Shown in pieces: positions 36,972-47,629 of a DNA stretch of 64,000 nucleotides; position 1 is the first letter of the stretch; each line of letters starts with the position of its first letter. The DNA comes from Flavobacteriales bacterium. GTDB lineage: Bacteria; Bacteroidota; Bacteroidia; Flavobacteriales_F; PHOS-HE28. The translations under genes and the position numbers were made by a program. The notes beneath the pieces were generated by a model that saw nothing but the letters and a program-made list of their open reading frames with translations, did not search any database and was not told the DNA's origin. The stretch lies in NCBI GenBank assembly GCA_019638085.1, contig JAHBUL010000005.1, positions 159,841 to 223,840 on the forward strand, written 5' to 3'.

Positions 36972-39221
36972 TCAGCGCTGTACCACTGCCAAGCGCCGGG
37001 TCCAAATGGCATTGGGGGCCTTCAGCCGCACCGTATATAGACCGGATGAAAGCCCATCCAGTTCCATTCGCACCATGGAACGGTCCATGATGAGTGAGCG
37101 CACGGTCCGGCCCAACCCATCCAAGAGGTCCACTTGGAACGAACTCACAAGCGGCGCATGCCAGCGGATATCCACATGACCTTGGGCCGGATTCGGTGCT
37201 AGGGTGAACGGGATCAAGGTCGTGCTTTCACGGATCGATGTGGGGCCGGGACCGCTGGACCAAAAGCTGAGGCCACCGCGGTAATTACCCAGAATGGCAT
37301 CAAGATCGCCGTCTCCCGTGAAATCGTACAGAACGATCGCTGTCCGGATGCCCTCGTGAAGTCCTTTCCAAATACTGTCCGTCAGGTTCCAGTTGCCCGA
37401 TTCGTTGCCTGTAATGTCATCGTAGCGGTGTATACCCCCCACTTCGCTTCCGGAATACAACACGGTCTCGTCTTCACTATCCTGATAAAGGAAGGGCACG
37501 CTATAACCCGTGGTGCTCCAGTATTCGTTCACGCGTACACCCCCTAGGTTTTCGCTTTCCAGATGCCATGCAGGCGTTTGTAGCGTTCCCACATTGCGAT
37601 AGTGGTTCAAATTGCCGTTACGCTCCCCAATGATCAGGTCCAGGAGTCCGTCACCATCGAGGTCGAAAAGCTGTGGAGCGGCGTTGGCACCCACATCGAT
37701 CACAGCACCGGCATCGTTGGTGATCAGCGCTTGGGCGAGCTGGAACTGGGCTACCGGTCCTGTGGAAATATTGAGGAACTGGTGCAGGTTGCCGGACAGG
37801 TCACCGAGTATCATGTCCGGTCGACCATCGCCATTCACATCTCCAAATGCGGGATGTATGCCGGGGCCAAAGCCAAGCCCGGCCAGTTGTCCATAGTCGG
37901 TTGTTACCAAGTTGAATGCGGGTGCCGTTGCTATTCCAATGTTCTCCAGCAACGCCAATCGGCCCAAGTAGCTGGCACCGGGCTGGAAATAACCCTCGTT
38001 GGCCACCACAATGTCCATCAGTCCATCGCCATTATGGTCGAAGAGAACAGGACGTGTGCCTTCACCGAAATCCAGCATGTCCCCTTGGAACAGGTCATCC
38101 CGCTGGAACTGGAATAGGGGTGCAGCATCCGTGCCGATGTTCTTGTAAAACCATGTGCCTTGGGCATTCTCCGCTGCGGAGGCCGAGTTGGGGGCCACCA
38201 CTAGATCCCGCAAGCCATCTCCATCGATATCGATATGGAAGTTGGCCAGGAATTGCTCCATATTGACTGACTGGTCGTAGCTGGGGAAAAGGCTGTCCTT
38301 CGAGATCATCAGTGCATGGCCTACCGTGCCACCGTTGATCAATGCCGTGATGTGCGGAAAGAGCAGGTCGCCCAGGATCAGGTCCATGTCCCCGTCCCCG
38401 TCCAGGTCCAAGGGCAGGATCGTGCTGCCGGAATGCGCTCGGTCGGATTCGATCGGCCGTATGCTGCCATCACCATCAAGCGTGAATTCTGGATTGGGCA
38501 CGTTATCGAGACAGGGGGCGTTCAAGGCGAGGGCGCTCCCTTCCACCGACTCTTGGAATTCCCCCCAGCATCGGCTACGCACCTCATACACCAAGCTGTC
38601 GCATGTGCCATACAATTCCATGCTGAGGTTCTTGTGGTACTCCAAGAAGTTGCCCCAGATGCTGAAGGTGAGCACGTCCAGATCACCATCACCATCGATG
38701 TCCGCAATACCCGGAAGATCCACATCGGTGATGTACAGGTTGGGGCTGTTGGTGGGCACATAGTTGCTTCCTACCTGATCATCCACCAAGGTGAATGACA
38801 GGCCCGAGGCGTCACTGGTGTTACGATAGACGGCGAAGGCCCCACTGGTGTACGCGAATATGTCGGCCTGGCCATCGCAATTGTAATCGCGCAGCAATGC
38901 CCACCCATGCAACAACGGGAAAGGAAATACATCGTCGAACTCCCGAGTGGGCGTGTACAACGGTTGATCGGCGGTGCCGGTGTTCAACAGGAAGATCGGC
39001 TTATCACCCGTGCGATCGAACACGAACAGGTCCATCAGCCCGTCCTGGTCAAGGTCGATGGCCGAGAATTGCGGGGCATTGAGCCCACCGGCCCACGGCA
39101 TGGAGAGAGGTATCCCAGTTTTTTGCACCGGGATGTGGGGATTAAATGTGAGGCTGTCCTGAGCGACCGACAGGACAGGAGCACCGATCACAAAAAGGAG
39201 GGGGAGCAGGCGGATGGTCAC
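36972..39221 (-). CDS. Secreted FG-GAP/VCBS repeat protein with T9SS sorting domain
   Basis: 749 residues. Signal peptide LLPLLFVIGAPVLSVAQ at the N-terminus. The body has many FG-GAP/VCBS-type calcium loops (DLDQDGLMDLFVFD, DIDGDGDLDVLTFS, DLDGDGDMDLILGD, DVNGDGRPDMILGD), as in integrin-like beta-propellers. The last ~85 residues (TLAPNPAQGHVDIRWHAP ... GLSSGLYTVRLKA ... RRLAVVQR) form a type A T9SS sorting domain. Likely secreted or surface-bound; ligand unknown. It converges on mdh, with that gene's terminator between them. Confidence 0.87.
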   Translation of the reverse strand: MTIRLLPLLFVIGAPVLSVAQDSLTFNPHIPVQKTGIPLSMPWAGGLNAPQFSAIDLDQDGLMDLFVFDRTGDKPIFLLNTGTADQPLYTPTREFDDVFPFPLLHGWALLRDYNCDGQADIFAYTSGAFAVYRNTSDASGLSFTLVDDQVGSNYVPTNSPNLYITDVDLPGIADIDGDGDLDVLTFSIWGNFLEYHKNLSMELYGTCDSLVYEVRSRCWGEFQESVEGSALALNAPCLDNVPNPEFTLDGDGSIRPIESDRAHSGSTILPLDLDGDGDMDLILGDLLFPHITALINGGTVGHALMISKDSLFPSYDQSVNMEQFLANFHIDIDGDGLRDLVVAPNSASAAENAQGTWFYKNIGTDAAPLFQFQRDDLFQGDMLDFGEGTRPVLFDHNGDGLMDIVVANEGYFQPGASYLGRLALLENIGIATAPAFNLVTTDYGQLAGLGFGPGIHPAFGDVNGDGRPDMILGDLSGNLHQFLNISTGPVAQFQLAQALITNDAGAVIDVGANAAPQLFDLDGDGLLDLIIGERNGNLNHYRNVGTLQTPAWHLESENLGGVRVNEYWSTTGYSVPFLYQDSEDETVLYSGSEVGGIHRYDDITGNESGNWNLTDSIWKGLHEGIRTAIVLYDFTGDGDLDAILGNYRGGLSFWSSGPGPTSIRESTTLIPFTLAPNPAQGHVDIRWHAPLVSSFQVDLLDGLGRTVRSLIMDRSMVRMELDGLSSGLYTVRLKAPNAIWTRRLAVVQR

Positions 39222-39362
39222 GAATTGTGGGGAATGTGAAGGTTGCTGAAGGACTGCGGTCCTGCGAAGATACCGCTACTGTCCTTCGGTCTCTACGGAA
39301 GCGTTTTTTTCCTGATTTGCGATCAACATTGTATCTGCGGTCGTGTCGCGTGCCTATCCTTC

Positions 39363-39370
39363 TATATTTG
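39363..39370 (+). promoter_or_regulatory. -7 box of secDF
   Basis: TATATTTG, an exact TAnnTTTG match 67 bp before the secDF ATG. No convincing -33 TTTG at standard spacing. Confidence 0.5.
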
Positions 39371-39437
39371 CCGCCCCGTTGAACGGACCTTTCCTTGGTC
39401 GGTCAGCGGTATCTGAAAAAACAAATCAGTTTTCCCC

Positions 39438-42400
39438 ATGCAGAATAAAGGTGCGCTCTGGGTGTTCACCATCCTGTTGACGCTCGCTTGCCTCTGGCAA
39501 TTGTCGTTCTCCATCTTCACCACCAAGTTTGAACGTAAGGCGACCAAAGTGGCCACCGAGTATGCCGATTCGGTGCTCGCTGTTCCGGGCAACGCGGCAA
39601 TGGATTTCGACTCCGTTCGGCTCGCTCACGAGAACCGTTACATACGCGAGCACGACGATGAAGTGGTATACCCCATCCTGGGCTATACCTACAAGGAGTG
39701 CAAGGAGAAGGAGATCAACTTGGGTCTGGACCTCAAGGGGGGTATGGCCGTTACCTTGGAAGTGGATATTCCCGATCTGGTGGATAACCTCAGCGGGAAC
39801 AGCGAAGACCCTGCCTTCCGTGCTGCTTGGGAAGGAGCGCGTGCACAACTCACTTCCAGCACAAAGGATTTCATCACGCTCTTCGATGAGGAATTCAAGA
39901 AGGTGGCACCCAATGGAAGTTTGGCCGCCATCTTCAGCTCACAGGATAATGCGACGATGTTCCCACGGGAGAGCACCAACGATCAAGTGATCTCCTCCTT
40001 GAGGGATCAGGCCCAGATCGCGCTGAACAACACTGAGAAGATCCTCCGTACACGTATTGACAAGTTCGGCGTGGCACAACCCAGCATCCAGAAGCAAAGC
40101 CTTTCCGGCCGCATCCAGATCGAGCTGCCCGGGGTGAAGGACAAGGACCGCGTACGGAACGTGCTCCAGAGCACTGCCAACCTCGAGTTCTGGGAGACCT
40201 TCGACAACAACGATGTGTACATGAAGCTCTCCGAGGCCAATGATCGGTTGAGCGCCATGCTGCATCCTGACATTGCGCGACAGGACAGCATCAAGAAGGC
40301 CGAGAGTGCCGCCTTGGCAGCCGATACCTCCGCCACGGTCAAGACCGATAGTACGGACGTCCTCAGCGAGGATAGCCTGGCCGACGCACTGGTGGCCGAT
40401 ACCCTGGGCGGGGATAGCGAGCTCACCGATGCGGAGAGCTTGGCCAAGAGCCCCTTGCTGAACCAAGGACGCCTCCAGTTGAACATCATGAACAACCAAG
40501 TGGTGCGCGGGGATGTGGTAGGCTACGCGGCCGTTTCGGATACGGCGATCGTGAACAAGCTGCTCCGCATGGCACCACCCAAGAGCCCCGACCCCAGTCA
40601 AGTGCTGAAGTTGGCATGGAGTGCCAAGCCGGTGCGCATGGGAACAGCGGATGGACGTGAGCGCGACTTCCTCGCCTTACATGCACTGCGCGGGCCGCGG
40701 GGCGGAAAACCGAAGCTGGATGGAAGCTACATCACCGATGCCCGACAAGACTTCGATATGAAGGGCGATGCCGAAGTGAGCATGCAGATGAACGCAGAAG
40801 GCGCGCAGAAGTGGAAGCTGATGACCGGTGAGAACGTGGGTAAGCAGATCGCCATTGTGCTGGACGGCTACGTGGTCTCTGCGCCGAACGTCATGGGCGA
40901 GATCCCCGGCGGCAGAAGCAGCATCACCATGGGTGGTGCCGATGATCGCAACAAACAACTCGAGGATGCGACCGACTTGGCCAACGTACTGAAGGCAGGT
41001 GCCTTGCCTGCTCCCGCCCGTATCATCGACGAAACCGTTGTAGGTCCTTCCCTCGGGGCAGAGAACATCAGCCGCGGCATGTGGTCGTTCCTGCTGTCCA
41101 TCATCATGGTGATGGCCTTCATGGTGCTCTACTACAATGGATCCGGTTGGGTGGCCAACGTGGCCTTGCTGGCCAACATCTTCATCCTCCTCGGCACCTT
41201 GGCTTCCATCCAGGCCTCGCTCACACTGCCGGGCATTGCAGGTATTATCCTTACGGTGGGTATGGCCGTGGATGCCAACGTGCTGATCAATGAACGCATC
41301 CGCGAGGAATTACGAAACGGGAAAGCGGTGAAAACCGCCGTGGATCTAGGTTACAAGCATGCGCTTTCCGCAATTCTTGACTCGAACATCACAACGTTCG
41401 CCACGGCCATGATCCTGCTTTTCTTCGGTAGCGGGCCGGTGAAAGGTTTCGCCACCACCTTGGCCATTGGTATCCTCACATCGCTCTTTACCGCCATCTT
41501 CATCAGCCGTCTGATCATTGACCGTCGGTTGGAGAAGGGAAAGACACTCAGCTTCTGGCACAACTGGAACAAGGACATCTTCGCCCATACCACGGTGGAT
41601 TTCATGAAGCGTCGGGGGATATTCTATGCCATCTCCGGCATCCTCATTGCCATTGGGCTGGTTTCCATGTTCACCCGTGGCTTCAACTACGGCGTGGATT
41701 TCTCCGGAGGAAGGCAGTATGTGGTCAAGTTCGATAAACCCGTGGATGTGGAAGAGGTCCGTTCCGCCTTGGAGAATGCATTCCAGACCGACGATAACGT
41801 GCGTAGCTCGGTGAATGTGAAGACGTACGGAGGAAGTGACCAGCTGAAGATCACGACCAACTACATGATCGGGAATGCCGCGATAGGCACCGACCAGGTC
41901 GTGGAGGGGAAGCTCACTGAAGCGCTGGCCCATCTGGGAGGCACTCCGCCGTTGGAATCACGAAAGGTGGACCCCACCATCAGTGATGATATCCGCAACC
42001 ACTCCATTTGGGCTGTCGGCATATCTCTGGTCTTCATCTTCCTGTACATCTTTTTGCGCTTCCGGAACTGGCAATTCGGTCTGGGGGCCGTGCTCTCCTT
42101 GATGCACGATGCCTTGATCGTAATGGGGGTATACTCGCTCTTTTATTCCATCATGCCGTTCAGCATGGAGATCGATGAGCAGTTCATCGCGGCCATCCTT
42201 ACAGTGATCGGTTTCTCCATCAACGATACAGTGGTGGTGTATGACCGTATACGGGAGTATCTGCAGGACCACAGGCGGGACCCGTGGGCACAGATCTTCA
42301 ATAAGGCGATCAACTCCACCTTGGGCCGCACCATCAATACTTCCTTGACCGTAGTGATCGTGCTGCTCATCATCTTCCTCTTTGGTGCGGATTCCATCAA

Positions 42401-42521
42401 GGGTTTCGTCTTCGCCATGCTGATCGGAATTGGCGTGGGTACATACTCCTCCATCTTCATCGCATCCGCGTTGGTAGTGGATATGCATAAGGACCAGGTC
42501 CCCGTGAAGACCAAGAAGTAA
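39438..42521 (+). CDS. secDF: Fused protein translocase subunit SecDF
   Basis: 1027 residues. Membrane component that uses the proton gradient to pull proteins released by SecYEG. The N-terminal helix is followed by the large P1 periplasmic domain (NLGLDLKGGMAVTLEVD, RIDKFGVAQPSIQKQ). A Ser/Asp/Ala-rich insert lies at about residues 280-330. Then come the SecD helices (GIAGIILTVGMAVDANVLIN) and, after about residue 715, the SecF half (FNYGVDFSGGRQYVV, VIGFSINDTVVVYDRIREYL). One gene encodes both halves, as is usual in Bacteroidota. It exports the substrates that T9SS later secretes. Confidence 0.96.
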   Translation: MQNKGALWVFTILLTLACLWQLSFSIFTTKFERKATKVATEYADSVLAVPGNAAMDFDSVRLAHENRYIREHDDEVVYPILGYTYKECKEKEINLGLDLKGGMAVTLEVDIPDLVDNLSGNSEDPAFRAAWEGARAQLTSSTKDFITLFDEEFKKVAPNGSLAAIFSSQDNATMFPRESTNDQVISSLRDQAQIALNNTEKILRTRIDKFGVAQPSIQKQSLSGRIQIELPGVKDKDRVRNVLQSTANLEFWETFDNNDVYMKLSEANDRLSAMLHPDIARQDSIKKAESAALAADTSATVKTDSTDVLSEDSLADALVADTLGGDSELTDAESLAKSPLLNQGRLQLNIMNNQVVRGDVVGYAAVSDTAIVNKLLRMAPPKSPDPSQVLKLAWSAKPVRMGTADGRERDFLALHALRGPRGGKPKLDGSYITDARQDFDMKGDAEVSMQMNAEGAQKWKLMTGENVGKQIAIVLDGYVVSAPNVMGEIPGGRSSITMGGADDRNKQLEDATDLANVLKAGALPAPARIIDETVVGPSLGAENISRGMWSFLLSIIMVMAFMVLYYNGSGWVANVALLANIFILLGTLASIQASLTLPGIAGIILTVGMAVDANVLINERIREELRNGKAVKTAVDLGYKHALSAILDSNITTFATAMILLFFGSGPVKGFATTLAIGILTSLFTAIFISRLIIDRRLEKGKTLSFWHNWNKDIFAHTTVDFMKRRGIFYAISGILIAIGLVSMFTRGFNYGVDFSGGRQYVVKFDKPVDVEEVRSALENAFQTDDNVRSSVNVKTYGGSDQLKITTNYMIGNAAIGTDQVVEGKLTEALAHLGGTPPLESRKVDPTISDDIRNHSIWAVGISLVFIFLYIFLRFRNWQFGLGAVLSLMHDALIVMGVYSLFYSIMPFSMEIDEQFIAAILTVIGFSINDTVVVYDRIREYLQDHRRDPWAQIFNKAINSTLGRTINTSLTVVIVLLIIFLFGADSIKGFVFAMLIGIGVGTYSSIFIASALVVDMHKDQVPVKTKK

Positions 42522-42547
42522 GAAAACAGATACCGGATCACGTATGT

Positions 42548-42572
42548 GAAGCCTCGCCCTCGGTGAGGCTTC
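42548..42572 (+). terminator. Hairpin after secDF
   Basis: GAAGCCTC / GAGGCTTC stem, 27 bp after the secDF stop, followed by CTACTTTTACC, which may also be the -7 box of the next gene. Confidence 0.6.
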
Positions 42573-42589
42573 CTACTTTTACCCCCTTG

Positions 42590-42964
42590 ATGAGCGTATT
42601 TCTCCTTTTGGATGTCAGTGGCGGCGAACTTCTCGTGGTGCTGCTATTTGTGCTCCTCTTCTTCGGCAGCAAAGGTGTGCCGGAAGTGGCACGGACCATG
42701 GGCCGTGCCCTGCGCCAGTTCCGCGACGCCAGTGCCGAAGTGCAACGGGAGATCGAAAAAGGGGCGAGTGATGTGAAGAAGGGATTTGAGGAACAGAAAC
42801 GAGCATTCCGCATTGAGCCTCCTGAACATGCCGCGCCACAGAAGCCGGTACAACAGACCGAAGCAGCGACTTCCTCAGAGCCACCTGGGCCGGCATCCAG
42901 CGCTACTACGTCCCGCCCCGTTCGCACGCCGGAAGAGGATCCGGGCAAGGAAGGAAGGCAGTAG
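42590..42964 (+). CDS. Sec-independent translocase TatA/TatB-like protein
   Basis: 124 residues from the ATG at 42590 (a GTG at 42563 would lie within the hairpin). One N-terminal membrane helix (ELLVVLLFVLLFFGSKGVPE) with the FGxKxxPE hinge, an amphipathic helix (VARTMGRALRQFRDASAEVQ) and a disordered charged tail. This is the TatA/TatB (MttA/Hcf106) layout; the long tail resembles TatB, the hinge TatA. It would form the pore or receptor for folded proteins together with TatC, which is not in this window. Confidence 0.85.
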   Translation: MSVFLLLDVSGGELLVVLLFVLLFFGSKGVPEVARTMGRALRQFRDASAEVQREIEKGASDVKKGFEEQKRAFRIEPPEHAAPQKPVQQTEAATSSEPPGPASSATTSRPVRTPEEDPGKEGRQ

Positions 42965-43251
42965 ACGTAAGTACGAACAGCGGCCCGCAGTGGTGTGGCA
43001 AGCAAGGTCTCCGACGGTGATCGCCGAAGGGTTTGACGGACTTTAGGTCCGAACAATACATCACATGGTTCGGTAAGATTCTTCCAGACTTGCGCAGACA
43101 GGTCCGGAATTTCCCCTTGGAATATTCCTGCGGTTCGATAAATATGAAGGGTAGTCCCCATTTTTCATACCCTGTTCGTAAAATATGGATGGAATTTCGA
43201 CGAAGTACCCCCTCAGGAATATACTTTCGCCACCGAAATCCTCCATTTTTC
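42965..43251. other. Intergenic region before glutamine synthetase III
   Basis: 287 bp without a gene. The frame of glnN is open back to 43033 but shows no conserved residues. TACTTTCGC at 43222-43230, 21 bp before the ATG, is a likely -7 box. No operator was identified. Confidence 0.35.
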
Positions 43252-45444
43252 ATGAACACCCCTACTTTTCGCTCGAAGGCGCTCTCCGATGTCCTTGGCC
43301 GACAACCCAAACATGTGGAACCGCCCAGCAATCGCATCAGCGATTACTTCGGCATCAACGTTTTCAATGAAGGAGCAATGCGCATGTTCCTTACTGAGGA
43401 TGCGTACCGGGCTGTGCGCTCTGCGATCGACCGCGGCGAACGCATCGATCGCCGGCTGGCCGATCAAGTGGCCAGTGGCATGAAGGAATGGGCTGCCAGC
43501 AAAGGCGCCACACATTATACCCACTGGTTCCAGCCCCTGAATGGCTCCAGTGCTGAAAAGCATGACGCATTCTTCGAACCACTGGGTGATGGCCGTAGCA
43601 TCGAACGTTTCGACGGCGGCATGCTCGTACAGCAGGAACCGGATGCGAGCAGCTTCCCTAGTGGCGGCATCCGTAACACCTTCGAGGCCCGCGGCTACAC
43701 GGCGTGGGATCCGGGAAGCCCAGCGTTCCTCATCCATCGCACCCTCTGTATTCCCACCATCTTCGTAAGCTATACTGGTGAAGCCTTGGATTTCAAGACC
43801 CCGTTGTTGCGCTCGATAAGGGCATTGGACGAAGCTGCCACCGCGGTCTGCCGCTATTTCGATAAGAACGTGGCCAAGGTGATCGCCACCTTGGGCTGGG
43901 AGCAGGAGTATTTCCTTATCGACGAATCATTTTACTACGCACGGCCGGACATCATGATGGCTGGGCGGGCACTGTTCGGCCACGGACCGGCACGCGGCCA
44001 ACAGTTGGAGGATCATTATTTCGGAAGCATCCCCGAGCGCAGTCAGGCCTTTATGCGCGATTTTGAAACGGAGGCCCTCAAATTGGGCATACCTGTGAAG
44101 ACCCGGCATAACGAGGTGGCTCCGAATCAGTTCGAATGTGCTCCGGTGTTTGAGGAAATGAACCTCGCGGTGGACCACAACATGTTGCTGATGGATGTGA
44201 TGGAGAAGACCGCCCGCCAGCATGACATGCGGGTGCTCTTTCACGAAAAGCCATACGCAGGCGTCAATGGCAGTGGTAAACACAATAATTGGAGCCTGGC
44301 CACCGACACGGGGGTGAACTTGTTGCGGCCTGCCAAGACCCCGCGGGAGAATATCCAGTTCCTCGCGTTCTTCGTCAGCACCATCGCGGCCGTCCATGCC
44401 CATGCCGATGTGCTGCGTGCCAGCATCGCCTCGGCCAACAACGATCACCGGCTCGGCGCCAATGAGGCACCGCCAGCGATCATCAGCGTATTCATCGGCA
44501 AATACCTCACCGACCTGCTGAACGATCTGGAGAAGAGCATCAAGACCAGCATGAGCCCTTCCAGCAAGACCGAATTGAAGCTTGACATCGGGCGGATCCC
44601 ACAGGTGCTCTTGGACAATACGGATCGCAACCGCACTTCACCCATTGCTTTCACGGGCAACAAGTTCGAGTTCCGAGCTGTGGGTTCCAGTGCGAATTGC
44701 GCAGCATCCATGACCGTGCTCAACACCATTGTGGCTGCACAGCTCAAGGCCTTCAAGGTGGATGTGGATGCGCTGATCGCCAAGGGGGTGAAGAAGGACG
44801 AAGCCATACTGCGTACCATACGTGACCTGATCGTGCGCAGCAAGGACATCCGCTTCGAGGGCAATGGCTATGGGGAGGAGTGGAAGGCCGAGGCCGAAAA
44901 GCGCGGCCTCCTGAACCTGGTGGATACACCACGTGCCTTGGACGCGTGGGGCGGGAAGGGTACCAAGAAGCTGTTCCATGATCTGGGTGTGCTCACCGAG
45001 CGGGAGTTGAATGCCCGCCATGAGATCGAGCTGCACAGCTATACATTGAAGATCCAGATCGAATCACGCGTTTGCGCTGATATGGCCACCAACCACGTGC
45101 TACCGGCGGCGGTGCATTACCAGAACAGGTTGCTCCAGAATGTGCGAGGGCTGTTGGATGTGCTCGGTGAGGAAGAAGGGGAGAAGGCCTCCCGGACCCA
45201 GCTGGAGCTGGTCCGCAAGATCAGTACTCACATGGAGCAGTTACGCAGCTTGAGCGTGGCCATGACCAACGCGCGTAAGGCGGCAAACGTACTTACCGAT
45301 GAGCGTGAAAAGGCCATCGCGTATTGCGATACGGTGAAGCCCTTCCTGGACCGGATCCGCTACCATAGTAATAAGCTGGAGCTATTGGTGGATGATGAGC
45401 TGTGGCCCTTGCCCAAAATGAGGGAACTGCTCTTCACCCGTTGA
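43252..45444 (+). CDS. glnN: Glutamine synthetase, type III
   Basis: ATP-dependent amidation of glutamate. 730 residues from MNTPTFRSKALSDVLG, the length of the GSIII class (GSI and GSII are much shorter). Visible: HYTHWFQPLNGSSAEKHDAF, ATLGWEQEYFLID (metal-binding glutamates), KTRHNEVAPNQFECAP, HNMLLMDVMEKTA, HEKPYAGVNGSGKHNNWS (ATP-binding and active-site block), and RTSPIAFTGNKFEFRAVGS (arginine/glutamate site). It stands alone with its own promoter, and no PII gene is adjacent. Confidence 0.96.
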   Translation: MNTPTFRSKALSDVLGRQPKHVEPPSNRISDYFGINVFNEGAMRMFLTEDAYRAVRSAIDRGERIDRRLADQVASGMKEWAASKGATHYTHWFQPLNGSSAEKHDAFFEPLGDGRSIERFDGGMLVQQEPDASSFPSGGIRNTFEARGYTAWDPGSPAFLIHRTLCIPTIFVSYTGEALDFKTPLLRSIRALDEAATAVCRYFDKNVAKVIATLGWEQEYFLIDESFYYARPDIMMAGRALFGHGPARGQQLEDHYFGSIPERSQAFMRDFETEALKLGIPVKTRHNEVAPNQFECAPVFEEMNLAVDHNMLLMDVMEKTARQHDMRVLFHEKPYAGVNGSGKHNNWSLATDTGVNLLRPAKTPRENIQFLAFFVSTIAAVHAHADVLRASIASANNDHRLGANEAPPAIISVFIGKYLTDLLNDLEKSIKTSMSPSSKTELKLDIGRIPQVLLDNTDRNRTSPIAFTGNKFEFRAVGSSANCAASMTVLNTIVAAQLKAFKVDVDALIAKGVKKDEAILRTIRDLIVRSKDIRFEGNGYGEEWKAEAEKRGLLNLVDTPRALDAWGGKGTKKLFHDLGVLTERELNARHEIELHSYTLKIQIESRVCADMATNHVLPAAVHYQNRLLQNVRGLLDVLGEEEGEKASRTQLELVRKISTHMEQLRSLSVAMTNARKAANVLTDEREKAIAYCDTVKPFLDRIRYHSNKLELLVDDELWPLPKMRELLFTR

Positions 45445-45601
45445 CCGGTGCGGACCACCAGCATGGCCATGAAAGTGGTTCTCCGTGCCCACCGGCACCC
45501 CATGGCGGGAATCTAAAAATCGGATCATTAGGTGAACCATTGGGGACTTTGCTTATTTTCGCCCGGCCCCACATTCTGTAAAGGGTTATCACACCGAACC
45601 A

Positions 45602-47614
45602 ATGATGAGCATGAAGAAGTTCCTAACCTGCTTCACATTCTTATTGATCTGCGCCTCCGCAGCGATGGCACAGGGGAAGCAGGCGCAGGAGGCCGATGAG
45701 GCCTTCAACAAAGGCTTCTTCTACAATGCCATCGAGCTATACAAGAAGGCCTACACCACGGAGAAGAAGGCCAGCGAGAAGGCCGTCCTTATCTATAAGG
45801 TGGCCGAAGCATATCGGGCATTGGGCGATGCCGAGAACGCCGAGGTATGGTACGAGAAGGCCAACAAGGCGCAGTATCCGGATCCGATCACCTATTACTA
45901 TATCGGCGAAGCATTGAAGGAGCAAGGCAAGTATGCCGAAGCCATCGCCGCCTACAACAAATACAAGGAGAAGAACCCCGGCGACATGCGCGCCGATGCC
46001 AGCCTCGCCTCCTGCCAGCAAGCACAGGCTTGGATCGAGGATCCCACCCGATACAAGGTGGACCCCGAGGTGCTTCTCAACAGCCCACAGTATGACTTCA
46101 GTGCAACCTATTCCGATAAGCGCAACAGCGATGTGGTCTTCGCGAGCAGCAGACCCGCATCCACCGGAACCGAGACCGATGGCATCGTGGGTGAAAGCTT
46201 TACCGACCTGTATTCCAGTAGCAGGGACAAGCTCGGCAAGTGGAGCGAGCCCGTCCGCCTGCCGCCGGTGATCAACACGCCCGCACATGAAGGCAGCGCT
46301 ATCTTCAATTCAAAGCGGAACATCATGTATTTCACCCGCTGCCCACACGAGAAGAAGAAAGCCTTCGGATGTGATATATGGATGTCCAAGACAGTGGGCA
46401 TCAACTACAGCGAACCGGTGATGTTGCCCTTGAGACCACAGCAGGACAAGGACGACACCAACATGGTCACCATTGGCCATCCCACGCTTTCATCGGATGA
46501 CAAGTTGCTTGTTTTCAGCAGCAACATGAAGGGTGGCCAAGGTGGCAAGGACCTTTGGAAAGTAAGCTTGGATGATAACGGAATGCCCATTGGTCCCGTG
46601 AGCAACCTCGGAAAGGAGATCAACACGCCGAAGAACGAGATGTTCCCTTTCCTGCGGAACAACGGCAATCTTTACTTCTCCAGCAATGGTATATCCGGTA
46701 TGGGCGGAATGGACATCTTCCGTGCGGAGAAGACCGGCGAGAACACGTGGGGCCATGTGGAGAACATGAAATCCCCGATCAACAGCGCCGGTGACGATTT
46801 CAGTATTGTGTTCGATGGCGATGAAGATCGCGGCTTCTTCACCAGTAATCGCCCGGGCGGTAAGGGGGAAGATGACATCTGGCGTTTCTATGTGCCCGAT
46901 ATGGTCTTCGCGTTGCAAGGTGTGGTGAAGGATAAAATGACCGGAGAACCACTGCCCGACGCGAAGGTTGAGGTGGTGGGCACTGATGGATCCAACTTCA
47001 GCACCTTGGCCGATGCCAACGGTGGGTTCAGCTTCGAAGAGGACGGCAAGGGCCGTTACATCAAGGAGAACACCAGCTATACCATCAGGGCCAGTAAGGA
47101 CCAGTATCTCGTGGTAAATGACCAGATCACCACGGTGGGTCTTGCCGAGAGCACCACCTTCGTGAAGGAGTACCTGCTCCAGCCTGTGCGTCCGGACCAA
47201 GCGATCGCACTACCGGAGGTGCTCTTTGACCTAGGGAGCGCAGCATTGCGACCCGAAGGAAAGGACTCACTGCAGGTGCTCTACCAGACCTTGGTGGAGA
47301 ACCCCACGATCGTGATCGAACTGGCGGCCCATACCGATAGCCGCGGAAGCGACAAGAGCAACATGACCCTCTCCCAGAACCGGGCACAAAGTTGCGTGAA
47401 CTACCTGATCAGCAGGGGCATCGATCCAGCGCGGATGGTGGCTAAAGGGTACGGCGAGAGCCGCTTGCGGATCAGCGATGCGGAGATCGCCAAAATGGCC
47501 ACCAACGAGGAGAAGGAGGCTGCACACCAGAAGAACCGTCGTGTGGAATTCACTGTAAAGAGTTTCGACTACGTGCCCAAGGCCAGTGGGGCAGGCACAC
47601 CGGAATCCAATTAG
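45602..47614 (+). CDS. OmpA-family protein with TPR, PD40 propeller and CRD (PorE-like)
   Basis: 670 residues. Signal peptide (FLLICASAAMAQ). Order: TPR repeats (about 25-150); PD40/WD40-like beta-propeller strands (DVVFASSRPAS, KLLVFSSNMKGGQGGKDLW, NLYFSSNGISGMGGMDIFR); a carboxypeptidase-regulatory-like domain (GVVKDKMTGEPLPDAKVEV); and a C-terminal OmpA peptidoglycan-binding domain (LAAHTDSRGSDKSNMTLSQN, NRRVEF). This four-domain order is that of the T9SS component PorE, but Bacteroidota have several paralogues, so the role is not certain. It ends at a strong terminator. Confidence 0.85.
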   Translation: MMSMKKFLTCFTFLLICASAAMAQGKQAQEADEAFNKGFFYNAIELYKKAYTTEKKASEKAVLIYKVAEAYRALGDAENAEVWYEKANKAQYPDPITYYYIGEALKEQGKYAEAIAAYNKYKEKNPGDMRADASLASCQQAQAWIEDPTRYKVDPEVLLNSPQYDFSATYSDKRNSDVVFASSRPASTGTETDGIVGESFTDLYSSSRDKLGKWSEPVRLPPVINTPAHEGSAIFNSKRNIMYFTRCPHEKKKAFGCDIWMSKTVGINYSEPVMLPLRPQQDKDDTNMVTIGHPTLSSDDKLLVFSSNMKGGQGGKDLWKVSLDDNGMPIGPVSNLGKEINTPKNEMFPFLRNNGNLYFSSNGISGMGGMDIFRAEKTGENTWGHVENMKSPINSAGDDFSIVFDGDEDRGFFTSNRPGGKGEDDIWRFYVPDMVFALQGVVKDKMTGEPLPDAKVEVVGTDGSNFSTLADANGGFSFEEDGKGRYIKENTSYTIRASKDQYLVVNDQITTVGLAESTTFVKEYLLQPVRPDQAIALPEVLFDLGSAALRPEGKDSLQVLYQTLVENPTIVIELAAHTDSRGSDKSNMTLSQNRAQSCVNYLISRGIDPARMVAKGYGESRLRISDAEIAKMATNEEKEAAHQKNRRVEFTVKSFDYVPKASGAGTPESN

Positions 47615-47629
47615 CCTGAATGAACCAGT